Source of the DNA: Anaerolineae bacterium
Lineage (GTDB): Bacteria > Chloroflexota > Anaerolineae > JADYZS01
NCBI GenBank assembly: GCA_020853075.1
Contig: JADYZS010000260.1
Coordinates: 1 to 10,140 of the forward strand
Direction of reading: 5' to 3'
DNA length: 10,140 nt
The notes beneath the pieces were generated by a model. It ran no database searches. It was given only the letters and a program-made list of their open reading frames with translations, and was not told the origin of the DNA. Below, piece by piece: positions 1 to 6,232 of the stretch (the first letter of the stretch is position 1; every line of letters begins with the position of its first letter). A program made the translations under genes and the position numbers.

Positions 1-364
1 CCGGCACGATGATGCGCAGGTCGGCAAACTGTGCGGCGATAGCGGGTTCCTTCTTGAAGGAGTCCATGAGGCGTTGGCGGAAATTATCGCCGTAACTCTT
101 CATCTCCTTCCAGGCCAGTTCGTGCGCGATGACCGGCGCAGGGAAATAACGGTTCCCCAATACGTGGCCTCGGTGGTGGTCTGTGTTGATCACGTAGAGG
201 ATGCGACCATTGGTGAGCCGCTGCACCTGTTGGGCCCAGCGGAGCGCCTCCTCTGGGATCATCGGCGTATCAATGCAGATACCACCCTCGCGCGTGAGCA
301 CCAGGCCCACGTTCGCGCCTTTGTAACCTGTCTCCACGTAAATACCGCGCGCGATCTGTTCCAT
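1..364 (-). CDS. Metallo-beta-lactamase-fold protein with altered metal motif (partial, C-terminus off window)
   Basis: The first 121 residues of a protein that continues past the left edge. The N-terminus (MEQIARGIYVETGYKGANVG) followed by a strand ending 'GGICIDTPM' is typical of the metallo-beta-lactamase hydrolase fold. The metal loop reads NTDHHRGHVLGN at about residues 60-71. Many family members have NTHxHxDHxxGN there, so the first His and the Asp of HxHxDH appear replaced by Asp and Gly, while the second and last His are kept. Substrate cannot be assigned. The ATG at 364 is supported by GGAAG (373-377), 8 bases upstream. The gene starts 39 bases after the alaX stop on the same strand, so the two are probably co-transcribed. 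It may be a divergent hydrolase or a protein with changed metal use. The fold call is fairly secure and the function is unknown. Confidence 0.75.
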   Translation of the reverse strand, partial: MEQIARGIYVETGYKGANVGLVLTREGGICIDTPMIPEEALRWAQQVQRLTNGRILYVINTDHHRGHVLGNRYFPAPVIAHELAWKEMKSYGDNFRQRLMDSFKKEPAIAAQFADLRIIVP

Positions 365-403
365 GCCTCAGACTTCCGCCATCGGATAGAATCCAACGGC
401 CAT

Positions 404-1612
404 TCAGAACCCCAACGCCGCCCTCGCCGCGTTCAATGCCGTCTCCACCTGGCTCGCGTCGGGGAGACCGCCCTGCGCCCATTCGGGCCGCCCACCGCCG
501 CGCCCGCCCAACGGCGTCACCGCGGAACGCAAGAGCGTTCCCATATCGGCCCCCGTGCCGGGCGCAGAAACGAAAGTCAATTGTACCCGGCCATCGGCAC
601 CCACCCAGGCTAACAAGGCGATACATCGGGTTTGCGCCTGGAGGGCTAAAGAGAGCGACTTGACCGCCTCGGTGGAGCGGTCACGATAGACCGCCTGCAC
701 CAGCCGGATGCTGTTCTGTTGGGGAGCCTGGGTCCAGAGGGCTGAAGCCTCGGCCTGGGCGCGCGCCTGCTCCGCCTCGCGCAGCATCTTGCGGAGCGTT
801 AGCGCATCCGCATCCAGCCGTTCTATCGCCGGGATGACGTCGCTTTCTCCTGCGCTGAACCGCTCCATCAGAGCCAGGGTCAGGCGATGCTTGCGCCCAT
901 AGTCCGCCAGCGCGCGCCCGCCGCAGAGAAACGTGATGCGCGTCTCCGCCCCGCGCCTCTCCACCTTCACTATCTTGATGAGCCCCACTGCGGCGGTGCT
1001 GCCCACGTGCGTACCGCCACACCCCGACCAGTCAAAGCCGGCTACCTGGACAACACGAATGGGCCCGTCTGCTTTGGGTGGGCGGCGCAGCGGCAGGCGA
1101 CCTATCTCGTCGTCGGAGACGAAGCGAGCGATGACGGATCGGTTCTCGGCGATGACCGCGTTCGCCAGAGCCTCGGCAGCGTCCACCTGCGCGGTTGTGA
1201 GCCCCGTGCGATTCAGGTCAATCGTCGTGTAGTCGGTTCCCAGGTGGAAGGCGACGGTCTCGGCAGAGGCGGCTTGAATGAACGCAGCGGAGAGGATGTG
1301 TTGGCCGGTGTGCTGCTGCATGTGGTCAAAGCGGCGCGGCCAGTCTATCTCGCCCGTCAGTTCCATCCCCGGCACCAGAGATTGCGACGCGTCGGCCAAG
1401 AAGTGCAGGACCTCACCACGCCCATCTTCCTGCGCCTCAAGGACAGGGATGCCAGCCAACTTGCCGGTATCAGGAGGTTGCCCACCGCCGCCAGGGTAGA
1501 AAGCGGTGCGATCCAGGGTTACAAATGGGTGACCATCGGCCTCGCCCCGTTCCACAACGCGGGCAGAAAAAGCGCGTAGATAGGAATCCTGATAATAAAG
1601 ACGATCTGCCAT
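404..1612 (-). CDS. alaX: Alanyl-tRNA editing protein AlaX-L (AlaX with DHHA1 domain)
   Basis: A 402-residue free-standing homologue of the AlaRS editing half. The family hydrolyses Ser or Gly wrongly attached to tRNA-Ala, in the cytoplasm. Residues 1-90 form the AlaRS-like N-terminal barrel with FYPGGGGQPPD (39-48). The zinc motifs are HTGQH (H101, H105) and CGGTH (C198, H202), all intact. Residues 240-295 are helical and charged, probably a coiled coil. A DHHA1-type C-terminus carries the GGRGGGRPEWAQGG motif (369-382). There is no aminoacylation domain, so it acts in trans. I chose the ATG at 1612 because family N-termini begin just before the RLYYQDSYL segment; an in-frame TTG at 1654 would add 14 untypical residues. 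No Shine-Dalgarno is seen, which fits the promoter placing the transcript start only about 7 bases upstream. It is probably the first gene of a unit with the metallo-beta-lactamase-fold gene. Confidence 0.92.
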   Translation of the reverse strand: MADRLYYQDSYLRAFSARVVERGEADGHPFVTLDRTAFYPGGGGQPPDTGKLAGIPVLEAQEDGRGEVLHFLADASQSLVPGMELTGEIDWPRRFDHMQQHTGQHILSAAFIQAASAETVAFHLGTDYTTIDLNRTGLTTAQVDAAEALANAVIAENRSVIARFVSDDEIGRLPLRRPPKADGPIRVVQVAGFDWSGCGGTHVGSTAAVGLIKIVKVERRGAETRITFLCGGRALADYGRKHRLTLALMERFSAGESDVIPAIERLDADALTLRKMLREAEQARAQAEASALWTQAPQQNSIRLVQAVYRDRSTEAVKSLSLALQAQTRCIALLAWVGADGRVQLTFVSAPGTGADMGTLLRSAVTPLGGRGGGRPEWAQGGLPDASQVETALNAARAALGF

Positions 1613-1625
1613 GTTTTCTGTTTGT

Positions 1626-1654
1626 ATTGTAATGCTCGCGGCACTTTTGCGCAA
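1626..1654 (-). promoter_or_regulatory. Predicted sigma70-type promoter for alaX
   Basis: Read on the minus strand, TTGCGC (1654-1649), a 17-base spacer and TACAAT (1631-1626). The -10 matches consensus at 5 of 6 positions and the -35 at only 3 of 6. The predicted start near 1619 leaves about 7 untranslated bases before the alaX ATG, so the message would be nearly leaderless. Prediction only. Confidence 0.5.
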
Positions 1655-1690
1655 GTTCTCGCAAACGGAGTGCTTTCGTATCTTTGTCCC

Positions 1691-1706
1691 TTACAATTCG
1701 TTGTAA
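1691..1706. promoter_or_regulatory. Palindrome TTACAA-TTCG-TTGTAA between divergent promoters
   Basis: A perfect 6-base inverted repeat with a TTCG centre. It can be extended by CCC/GGG (1688-1690 and 1708-1710) if one T is bulged. It lies between the -35 boxes of the alaX and dehydrogenase promoters. The word TTGTAATG of its right arm recurs at 1627-1634, over the alaX -10 box, 74 bases away. It could be an operator, but the regulator is unknown. Confidence 0.35.
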
Positions 1707-1722
1707 TGGGAAGAAAGTTACC

Positions 1723-1751
1723 TTGCAAACGACCTTCGCTTGGCTTATAAT
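1723..1751 (+). promoter_or_regulatory. Predicted sigma70-type promoter for the dehydrogenase cluster
   Basis: TTGCAA (1723-1728), a 17-base spacer and a perfect TATAAT (1746-1751). The likely start is A1759. The leader would be only about 11 bases, consisting of the ribosome site AGGGAG (1759-1764) and a 5-base spacer before the ATG at 1770. This is one of the strongest promoter matches in the window. Confidence 0.75.
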
Positions 1752-1769
1752 CTCTCTTAGGGAGAGCGG

Positions 1770-2783
1770 ATGGACACCATAGGAGTATTCAGCACCTACC
1801 AGTTCAGTGACACCGAGTTGCAGAGGTTACAGGCTATCTCGCCTCGGCTTCACATCCGGCAGCAAGCCGCTCGCGATGAGAGGGATCTGCCCCACGATCT
1901 GGCCTCTATTGAGGTCATGTATCTGCGGGGTGCTCCACCAACAGATCTGACACGGTTTCCACACCTGCAATGGTTGCACATTCCGTGGGCGGGGATTGAG
2001 TTCCTGTTGGATCATCCGGTGCGCCACAGCCCGGTGGTTGTCACGAACGCGAGCGGCGTTCATGCCACGCCCATTGCCGAGCACGTCTTTGCTCTTCTGT
2101 TGGCGCTGATGCGCCACGTCCCGAAGATGCTGGCGCATCAGGCCCAGACCGGGTGGCCGAAGGGGACGTGGAACGCGTTCCGCTCGTTGGAATTGCGGGG
2201 CATGACTCTAGGCATCATCGGCTACGGCAGCATCGGCCGGGAGGTCGGGAGGCTGGGCGCAGCCTTCGGCATGACCATCCTGGCCTGTAACCGCTCCGGC
2301 CTGCGCACGCCGGATACGGGCTGGCGCGAGGATGGTGTCGGCGACCCGGATGGCTCTATCCCGACGGCGTGGTATTCTCCGGCACGTTTGTTGGAGATGT
2401 TGCCACAGTGCGATGCCGTCGTCCTGGCCGCGCCGTTGACCACGGCGAGCCGGGGGCTCATGGGCCGCGAGGCGTTGGCCGCGATGAAGCCGTCTGCTTA
2501 CTTCATCAACATCGCTCGCGGCGCGCACGTAGATCAGGACGCACTGGTGGAGGCGTTGCAGGCGGGGCGTATCGCCGGCGCAGGGCTTGACGTGGTCACG
2601 CCGGAGCCGCTGCCGCCCGATCATCCGCTCTGGCGCATGGAAAACGTGATTCTCTCACCCCACGTTTCCGCCTCTACGCCGGAGTGGCCCCGGCGAGTCT
2701 ATGACGTCTTCGCGGAGAACTTGCGTCGCTACGTGACCGGCGAACCGTTATTGAACCGGGTGGACTGGGAACGAGGGTACTAA
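1770..2783 (+). CDS. D-isomer-specific 2-hydroxyacid dehydrogenase
   Basis: A 337-residue cytoplasmic enzyme of the family that interconverts 2-oxoacids and D-2-hydroxyacids with a nicotinamide cofactor. The Rossmann motif is GYGSIG (151-156). The catalytic set is complete: R250 in NIARGAHVD, E279 in VTPEP, and H298 in LSPHVS. Length is normal for the family. After the second strand of the cofactor domain the sequence is NRS (174-176) rather than an acidic residue. This would fit NADP(H) preference, as in the glyoxylate/hydroxypyruvate reductase branch, but it is inference. Residues 177-200 form a longer Gly/Asp/Pro-rich loop than is common. The ATG at 1770 has AGGGAG 5 bases upstream. It is the first gene of the plus-strand cluster; the next gene begins one base after its stop. 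The exact substrate cannot be told from sequence. Confidence 0.92.
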   Translation: MDTIGVFSTYQFSDTELQRLQAISPRLHIRQQAARDERDLPHDLASIEVMYLRGAPPTDLTRFPHLQWLHIPWAGIEFLLDHPVRHSPVVVTNASGVHATPIAEHVFALLLALMRHVPKMLAHQAQTGWPKGTWNAFRSLELRGMTLGIIGYGSIGREVGRLGAAFGMTILACNRSGLRTPDTGWREDGVGDPDGSIPTAWYSPARLLEMLPQCDAVVLAAPLTTASRGLMGREALAAMKPSAYFINIARGAHVDQDALVEALQAGRIAGAGLDVVTPEPLPPDHPLWRMENVILSPHVSASTPEWPRRVYDVFAENLRRYVTGEPLLNRVDWERGY

Positions 2784-2784
2784 G

Positions 2785-4248
2785 ATGTGCACCTCATCAC
2801 GAGAACGGGGCCGTTTGCTTAGGTTGGCACTTGTGCTTTTTTCGGCATGGGCGCTTCTTCTGGCTGCGCCAGCGCGGGCACAGAGCGCGGACGACGGGAA
2901 CGTTGCTCTGGCCTGCTCGCCCGATCAGTACGAACCTGACAACACGCCGGGCCAGGCGGTGCCGGTTATCCCCAACAACGCGCCTACCAGCCACACCTTC
3001 AATCCGCCGGGCGACACGGACTACGTGCGCTTCCAGGCAGTCGCTGGCGCGACCTACGTTTTCAGCACCAGCGGCCTTTCCAGCGGTGCGGATACCGTTT
3101 TGACGCTGTGGGATCAAGACGGGGCGACGCGGCTGCTGCACAATGACGACGACCCGATACCGGGCCGCGGCCTGGCCTCGCGCATTGAGTGGATCGCACC
3201 GGCCAGCGGAACCTATTTCATCTCGGTGCACGAGTTCGCCGGGAACAACGACTGCCGCGGCTACCAACTGAGCCTGCGCATGGCCCTGCCCGAACGCACC
3301 TACGTGCCGGATACCCTAAAGAATGCCCCCGCGCCGACGGCCACGCCTGACGGCTCAGTCTGTGTGCCGGCCCGTGTTACGAGCGTGGCAGTAGAGACTC
3401 ACCCCAAAGCCGTGGCAGTGGGACCGGGCCGTGCCTACGTTGGCCTGTACAACAGCGCGTCGCTGGCGGTGGTGGATACGACCAGCAACACACTCCTGCG
3501 CACCGTAGCCGGTGCCGGTACGGGAGCCAACGGCATCGCGCTCTCCGGTGATTACGTCTATCTCGCTCACCGAGATTCGGCCAGCGTCTCCGTCTTCCGA
3601 GCCGCCGATCCCAACAGTCGCCAACTGACTCTGACCGTCGGTATTCTTCCCTTTGGCCTCGCCGCGCTCCCTGACCGCGTCTTTGTGGCGAACTTCGGTG
3701 GCGATTCGGTGACGGTGATAGATAGCGCCACTAACACGATCCTGCGCACCGTGCCGGTCGGTGCGCAACCCGCCCTCGCCGCCGCGGGCGGAGCGCGTGG
3801 CTGGATCACCGCGTTGAGCGGTGGCGGCGTGCAGGTCATTGACCGTGATGGCAGATTGGTGCGCACCGTGACCACAGGCGGCCAGCCTTTCGGCATCGGC
3901 TACAACTCGCTCCGCGGTCGTCTATATGTGAGCCATTGGAGCGACAACACGCTATGGGCCATTGACGCGGCCAGCGGCCTCCGCCTGAATTTCGTCACGC
4001 TCCCCGACAAGCCCTTCGCCGTGGCGGTGAACCCCACCACGGGGCACGTCTTCGTTATCCTGGCAAAGCAGAACCGGATGCTGGTGCTGCGCGAGGACAC
4101 GCTGTCTCAGATCGCCGATCTTCCTCTGGAGAATCAGGGCGGCGACGACGGCGGCCAGAGTGTCGTGGTCTATGAGAACCGTGTCTATGTAGCCGACTAC
4201 GCTGCGGGAAACCTCACCATCTTCCAGGACGCGGGCTGTACCCCCTGA
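2785..4248 (+). CDS. Secreted PPC-domain plus YVTN-type beta-propeller protein
   Basis: A 487-residue predicted exported protein. It has a basic N-region (RERGRLLRL), a hydrophobic core at about 13-30 and a probable signal-peptidase site APARA|QS after residue 32. Residues 48-166 resemble the bacterial pre-peptidase C-terminal (PPC) beta-sandwich, with YEPDN at the start and DTDYVRFQ at 78-85. A short linker APAPTATPDG (181-190) follows. Residues about 196-481 form repeated blades of the YVTN/NHL-like beta-propeller type, with units such as VVDTTSNTLLRTV and VIDSATNTILRTV. The 12-base word cctgcgcaccgt is repeated in two blades. Four Cys in the exported part (C44, C157, C193, C485) could form disulfides. 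No catalytic residues are recognised, so binding or a structural role is more likely. The ATG sits one base after the dehydrogenase stop, with its site GAGGG (2773-2777) inside that gene, suggesting translational coupling. There is no lipobox and no C-terminal anchor. Confidence 0.82.
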   Translation: MCTSSRERGRLLRLALVLFSAWALLLAAPARAQSADDGNVALACSPDQYEPDNTPGQAVPVIPNNAPTSHTFNPPGDTDYVRFQAVAGATYVFSTSGLSSGADTVLTLWDQDGATRLLHNDDDPIPGRGLASRIEWIAPASGTYFISVHEFAGNNDCRGYQLSLRMALPERTYVPDTLKNAPAPTATPDGSVCVPARVTSVAVETHPKAVAVGPGRAYVGLYNSASLAVVDTTSNTLLRTVAGAGTGANGIALSGDYVYLAHRDSASVSVFRAADPNSRQLTLTVGILPFGLAALPDRVFVANFGGDSVTVIDSATNTILRTVPVGAQPALAAAGGARGWITALSGGGVQVIDRDGRLVRTVTTGGQPFGIGYNSLRGRLYVSHWSDNTLWAIDAASGLRLNFVTLPDKPFAVAVNPTTGHVFVILAKQNRMLVLREDTLSQIADLPLENQGGDDGGQSVVVYENRVYVADYAAGNLTIFQDAGCTP

Positions 4249-4299
4249 GAAGGCTGAGACCGAGAACCGAAACAACATTCTTTACCCAGGGAATCGACT

Positions 4300-5796
4300 A
4301 TGAGCCTCCTCGGCATAGACATCGGCACAACTGGCTGCAAGGCTATCGTCTTTGATGAGGATGGACACACCCTTGCCTCGGCTTATAGAGAATATCCCCT
4401 GCTGACGCCGCAGCCCGGCTGGCTGGAACTGGACAGCGCACGGGTCTGGCGCGACACCGAGGACGCCATCCGCGAGGCGGTAGCAAAAGCAGGAGCGGCG
4501 GACCCTGTGCGCGCCCTCTCTATCTCTTGCCAGGGCGAGGGAGCCACGCCCGTCGCGGCTGATGGTTCCCTCCTTGATCATTGCATGGTTGCCTTTGATA
4601 ACCGTACCATCCCCCAGGCTGCGGCGGTGGGCGAGAAGATCGGGCGCGACCGCTTCTTCCAGATCACAGGCAACCCCCTTCACCCCATGGGCACGGTGAT
4701 GAAGATCGCCTGGTGGCGAGAAAACCGTCCTGCTATCTACGACCGAGCCTGGAAGTTCCTCTGTTGGGAAGACTTCGCGCTGTGGAAGTTGGGCGCAGAA
4801 CCAGCGATGGATTTCAGCATCGCCTCGCGCACGATGGCGTACGATGTGCGCCAACGGTGTTGGTCGCGCGCGATCCTGGAGGCGGCGGGCGCGGATGAAT
4901 CGCTGCTTGCCGCGGTCGCGCCCTCCGGCACAGCCGTCGGCACGATTTCAGACACCGCGGCGGCCACGTTGGGGCTGCCGCGCGGTGTCGTGTTGGTCAC
5001 TGGCGGCCACGACCAGCCGTGCGGGGCTCTCGGCGCAGCCATTGTGCGCTCCGGGCGCGCCAACTATGCCATCGGCACGGTGGAGTGCATCACGCTGGCG
5101 CTGGCTGAGTTCCGGCCCGGGTTGGGCGCACAGGGGTTCCCCTGCGAACCCCACGTTGCGCCCGATCTCTGGGTAACGCTGGCCTTCAGCGTCAGCGGCG
5201 GCAGCGTTCTTCGCTGGTTCCGCGACCAGTTCGGCCAGCGCGAGGTAGAAGAGGCTGCTGCGCAAGGGGTGGACGCCTACGACCTCCTCCTGGCCGGTCT
5301 GCCCCAGGAACCTACCGACCTCTACCTCCTCCCTCACTTCGCGGGGACAGGCACGCCCTGGCTTGACTCCGAAGCGACGGGAGCCATCGCCGGGCTGACC
5401 CTCGCCACCACGCGGCAGCAGGTCATCAAGGCGGTGCTGGAAGGCGTGACCTACGAGATGGCGATGAACCTGAACCTGGTGAGGCAGGGAGGGGCGTCCA
5501 TCAAGGAGTTGCGGGCTATCGGTGGGGGAGCGAAGAGTCCGGTCTGGTTGCAACTGAAAGCCGATATTTTGGGGCTACCGATCACGGTGCTGGATGTGTC
5601 CGAGGCACCGGCTCGCGGCGCGGCGATATTAGCGGGCGTAGGGGCGGGTGTCTATTCCTCTGCCGTGGAGACCGCCGAAGCCCAGGTGCAGTTGGGTCGC
5701 ACCTTCTACCCCAACCCTGCGCGCGCAGAGGAGTACGCATCGCGGTTGGCGCGCTACGTGCGCCTGTATCCCGCGTTGCGCGCGTGGCGAGGGTGA
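4300..5796 (+). CDS. FGGY-family carbohydrate kinase (xylulokinase-like)
   Basis: A 498-residue kinase that would phosphorylate a sugar or polyol with ATP in the cytoplasm. The N-terminal phosphate loop is GIDIGTTGCK (5-14). The catalytic Asp is probably D238 in GGHDQPCGALGA. The second ATP-site loop is GGGAKSPVW (408-416). The FGGY signature region is GAIAGLTLATTRQQ (361-374). Overall length and the ADILGLPI segment resemble xylulokinases. The usual xylulokinase substrate segment (with Met-His-Gly) reads SCQGEGATPV (76-85) instead, and the following acidic/basic segment reads FDNRT (99-103), so the substrate may differ from xylulose. AGGGA (4288-4292) lies 7 bases before the ATG. It starts 51 bases after the propeller gene, with no clear terminator between, so it is probably in the same transcript. 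Family call is secure; substrate is open. Confidence 0.92.
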   Translation: MSLLGIDIGTTGCKAIVFDEDGHTLASAYREYPLLTPQPGWLELDSARVWRDTEDAIREAVAKAGAADPVRALSISCQGEGATPVAADGSLLDHCMVAFDNRTIPQAAAVGEKIGRDRFFQITGNPLHPMGTVMKIAWWRENRPAIYDRAWKFLCWEDFALWKLGAEPAMDFSIASRTMAYDVRQRCWSRAILEAAGADESLLAAVAPSGTAVGTISDTAAATLGLPRGVVLVTGGHDQPCGALGAAIVRSGRANYAIGTVECITLALAEFRPGLGAQGFPCEPHVAPDLWVTLAFSVSGGSVLRWFRDQFGQREVEEAAAQGVDAYDLLLAGLPQEPTDLYLLPHFAGTGTPWLDSEATGAIAGLTLATTRQQVIKAVLEGVTYEMAMNLNLVRQGGASIKELRAIGGGAKSPVWLQLKADILGLPITVLDVSEAPARGAAILAGVGAGVYSSAVETAEAQVQLGRTFYPNPARAEEYASRLARYVRLYPALRAWRG

Positions 5797-5851
5797 AGCC
5801 GGCCCTCCGAGCGAAGAGTTACCGGACGAAATCCGACGGCCGCGACTGCCA

Positions 5852-6058
5852 TCAAGCAAAGAGGTCCAGGCTCTGGCCGCTCCCGACCGGCGGCGTCGCC
5901 TGCTGGATCATCTCTACGAAGGCTTCGGCCTGCTGCTTCTGCTGCTCCTGAATTTGCTTCAAGACCGCCAGCGCGATCTGCATCTGCACGTCTTGCGCTT
6001 TCATGCCGGTTGCCAGGCTGGCGAGGGCGGTTGACGGCGAGATGGCGGATATGCTCAT
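5852..6058 (-). CDS. YjfB-like small putative motility protein
   Basis: A 68-residue protein beginning MSISAISPSTALASLATG. The middle is a helix (about 19-50, VQMQIALAVLKQIQEQQKQQ), and the tail PPVGSGQSLDLFA ends in a hydrophobic/acidic strand. Length, the 'AVLK...Q' helix and the P..G..LD.xA ending recall the YjfB family (putative motility protein, about 60 residues). The biochemical role of that family is not established. An upstream in-frame start at 6157 would add 33 residues rich in aromatic and basic residues that look non-coding and would cover the promoter; I therefore use the ATG at 6058. The ribosome site is weak (AAGAAG about 9 bases upstream). It is a single-gene unit, convergent with the kinase and downstream of the PFOR terminator. 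No flagellar genes are visible nearby. Confidence 0.7.
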   Translation of the reverse strand: MSISAISPSTALASLATGMKAQDVQMQIALAVLKQIQEQQKQQAEAFVEMIQQATPPVGSGQSLDLFA

Positions 6059-6091
6059 AGAGACACGTCTTCTTTCGTAGCCCCTTGCCCT

Positions 6092-6120
6092 ACCATACCC
6101 CTTCACAAAGACGAAGTCAA
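6092..6120 (-). promoter_or_regulatory. Predicted sigma70-type promoter for the YjfB-like gene
   Basis: On the minus strand, TTGACT (6120-6115), a 17-base spacer and TATGGT (6097-6092). The predicted start near 6085 gives a leader of about 27 bases. No flagellar sigma28-like motif was found. The position just after the PFOR terminator supports independent transcription of the small gene. Confidence 0.6.
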
Positions 6121-6155
6121 TCCCCCAAACATCCCATGAACAGACATAACGATAC

Positions 6156-6190
6156 AAAAAAGGGGGGCACGGCGTGATGCCGTTCCCCCC
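6156..6190 (-). terminator. Intrinsic terminator of the PFOR operon
   Basis: On the minus strand, GGGGGG-A-ACGGC, loop ATCAC, GCCGT-G-CCCCCC, followed immediately by six T. The stem has 6 plus 5 perfect pairs with one mismatch between them. It begins 42 bases after the stop of the delta-beta gene. The T-run is on the minus-strand side only, so it serves the PFOR operon and not the opposite direction. Confidence 0.93.
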
Positions 6191-6232
6191 GAACGAAGGC
6201 CCCCCACATCTGTTTCAGATACGGCTACAACT

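Noticed and set aside
368..403. An 11-codon ORF between alaX and the metallo-beta-lactamase-fold gene
   Set aside because: It is very short, has no ribosome site of its own outside alaX, and its end overlaps the ribosome site of the next gene; it is most likely chance.
887..1579. A 230-codon open frame on the plus strand inside alaX
   Set aside because: It is antisense to the zinc motifs and barrel of AlaX, and its translation shows no family features.
3487..3760. Repeated DNA words inside the propeller gene as a mobile or tandem repeat
   Set aside because: The similarity follows the blade repeats of the protein (DTTSNTLLRTV and DSATNTILRTV) and is explained by coding.
5797..5851. Possible terminator between the convergent kinase and YjfB-like genes (GAGGG/CCCTC and CGGA/TCCG pairs)
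   Set aside because: The stems are only 4-5 pairs and no T-run follows on either strand, so no terminator is called.
5648..6034. A plus-strand open frame of 128 codons overlapping the kinase end and the YjfB-like gene
   Set aside because: It overlaps two better-supported genes, has an Arg/Leu-rich low-complexity translation and no ribosome site.
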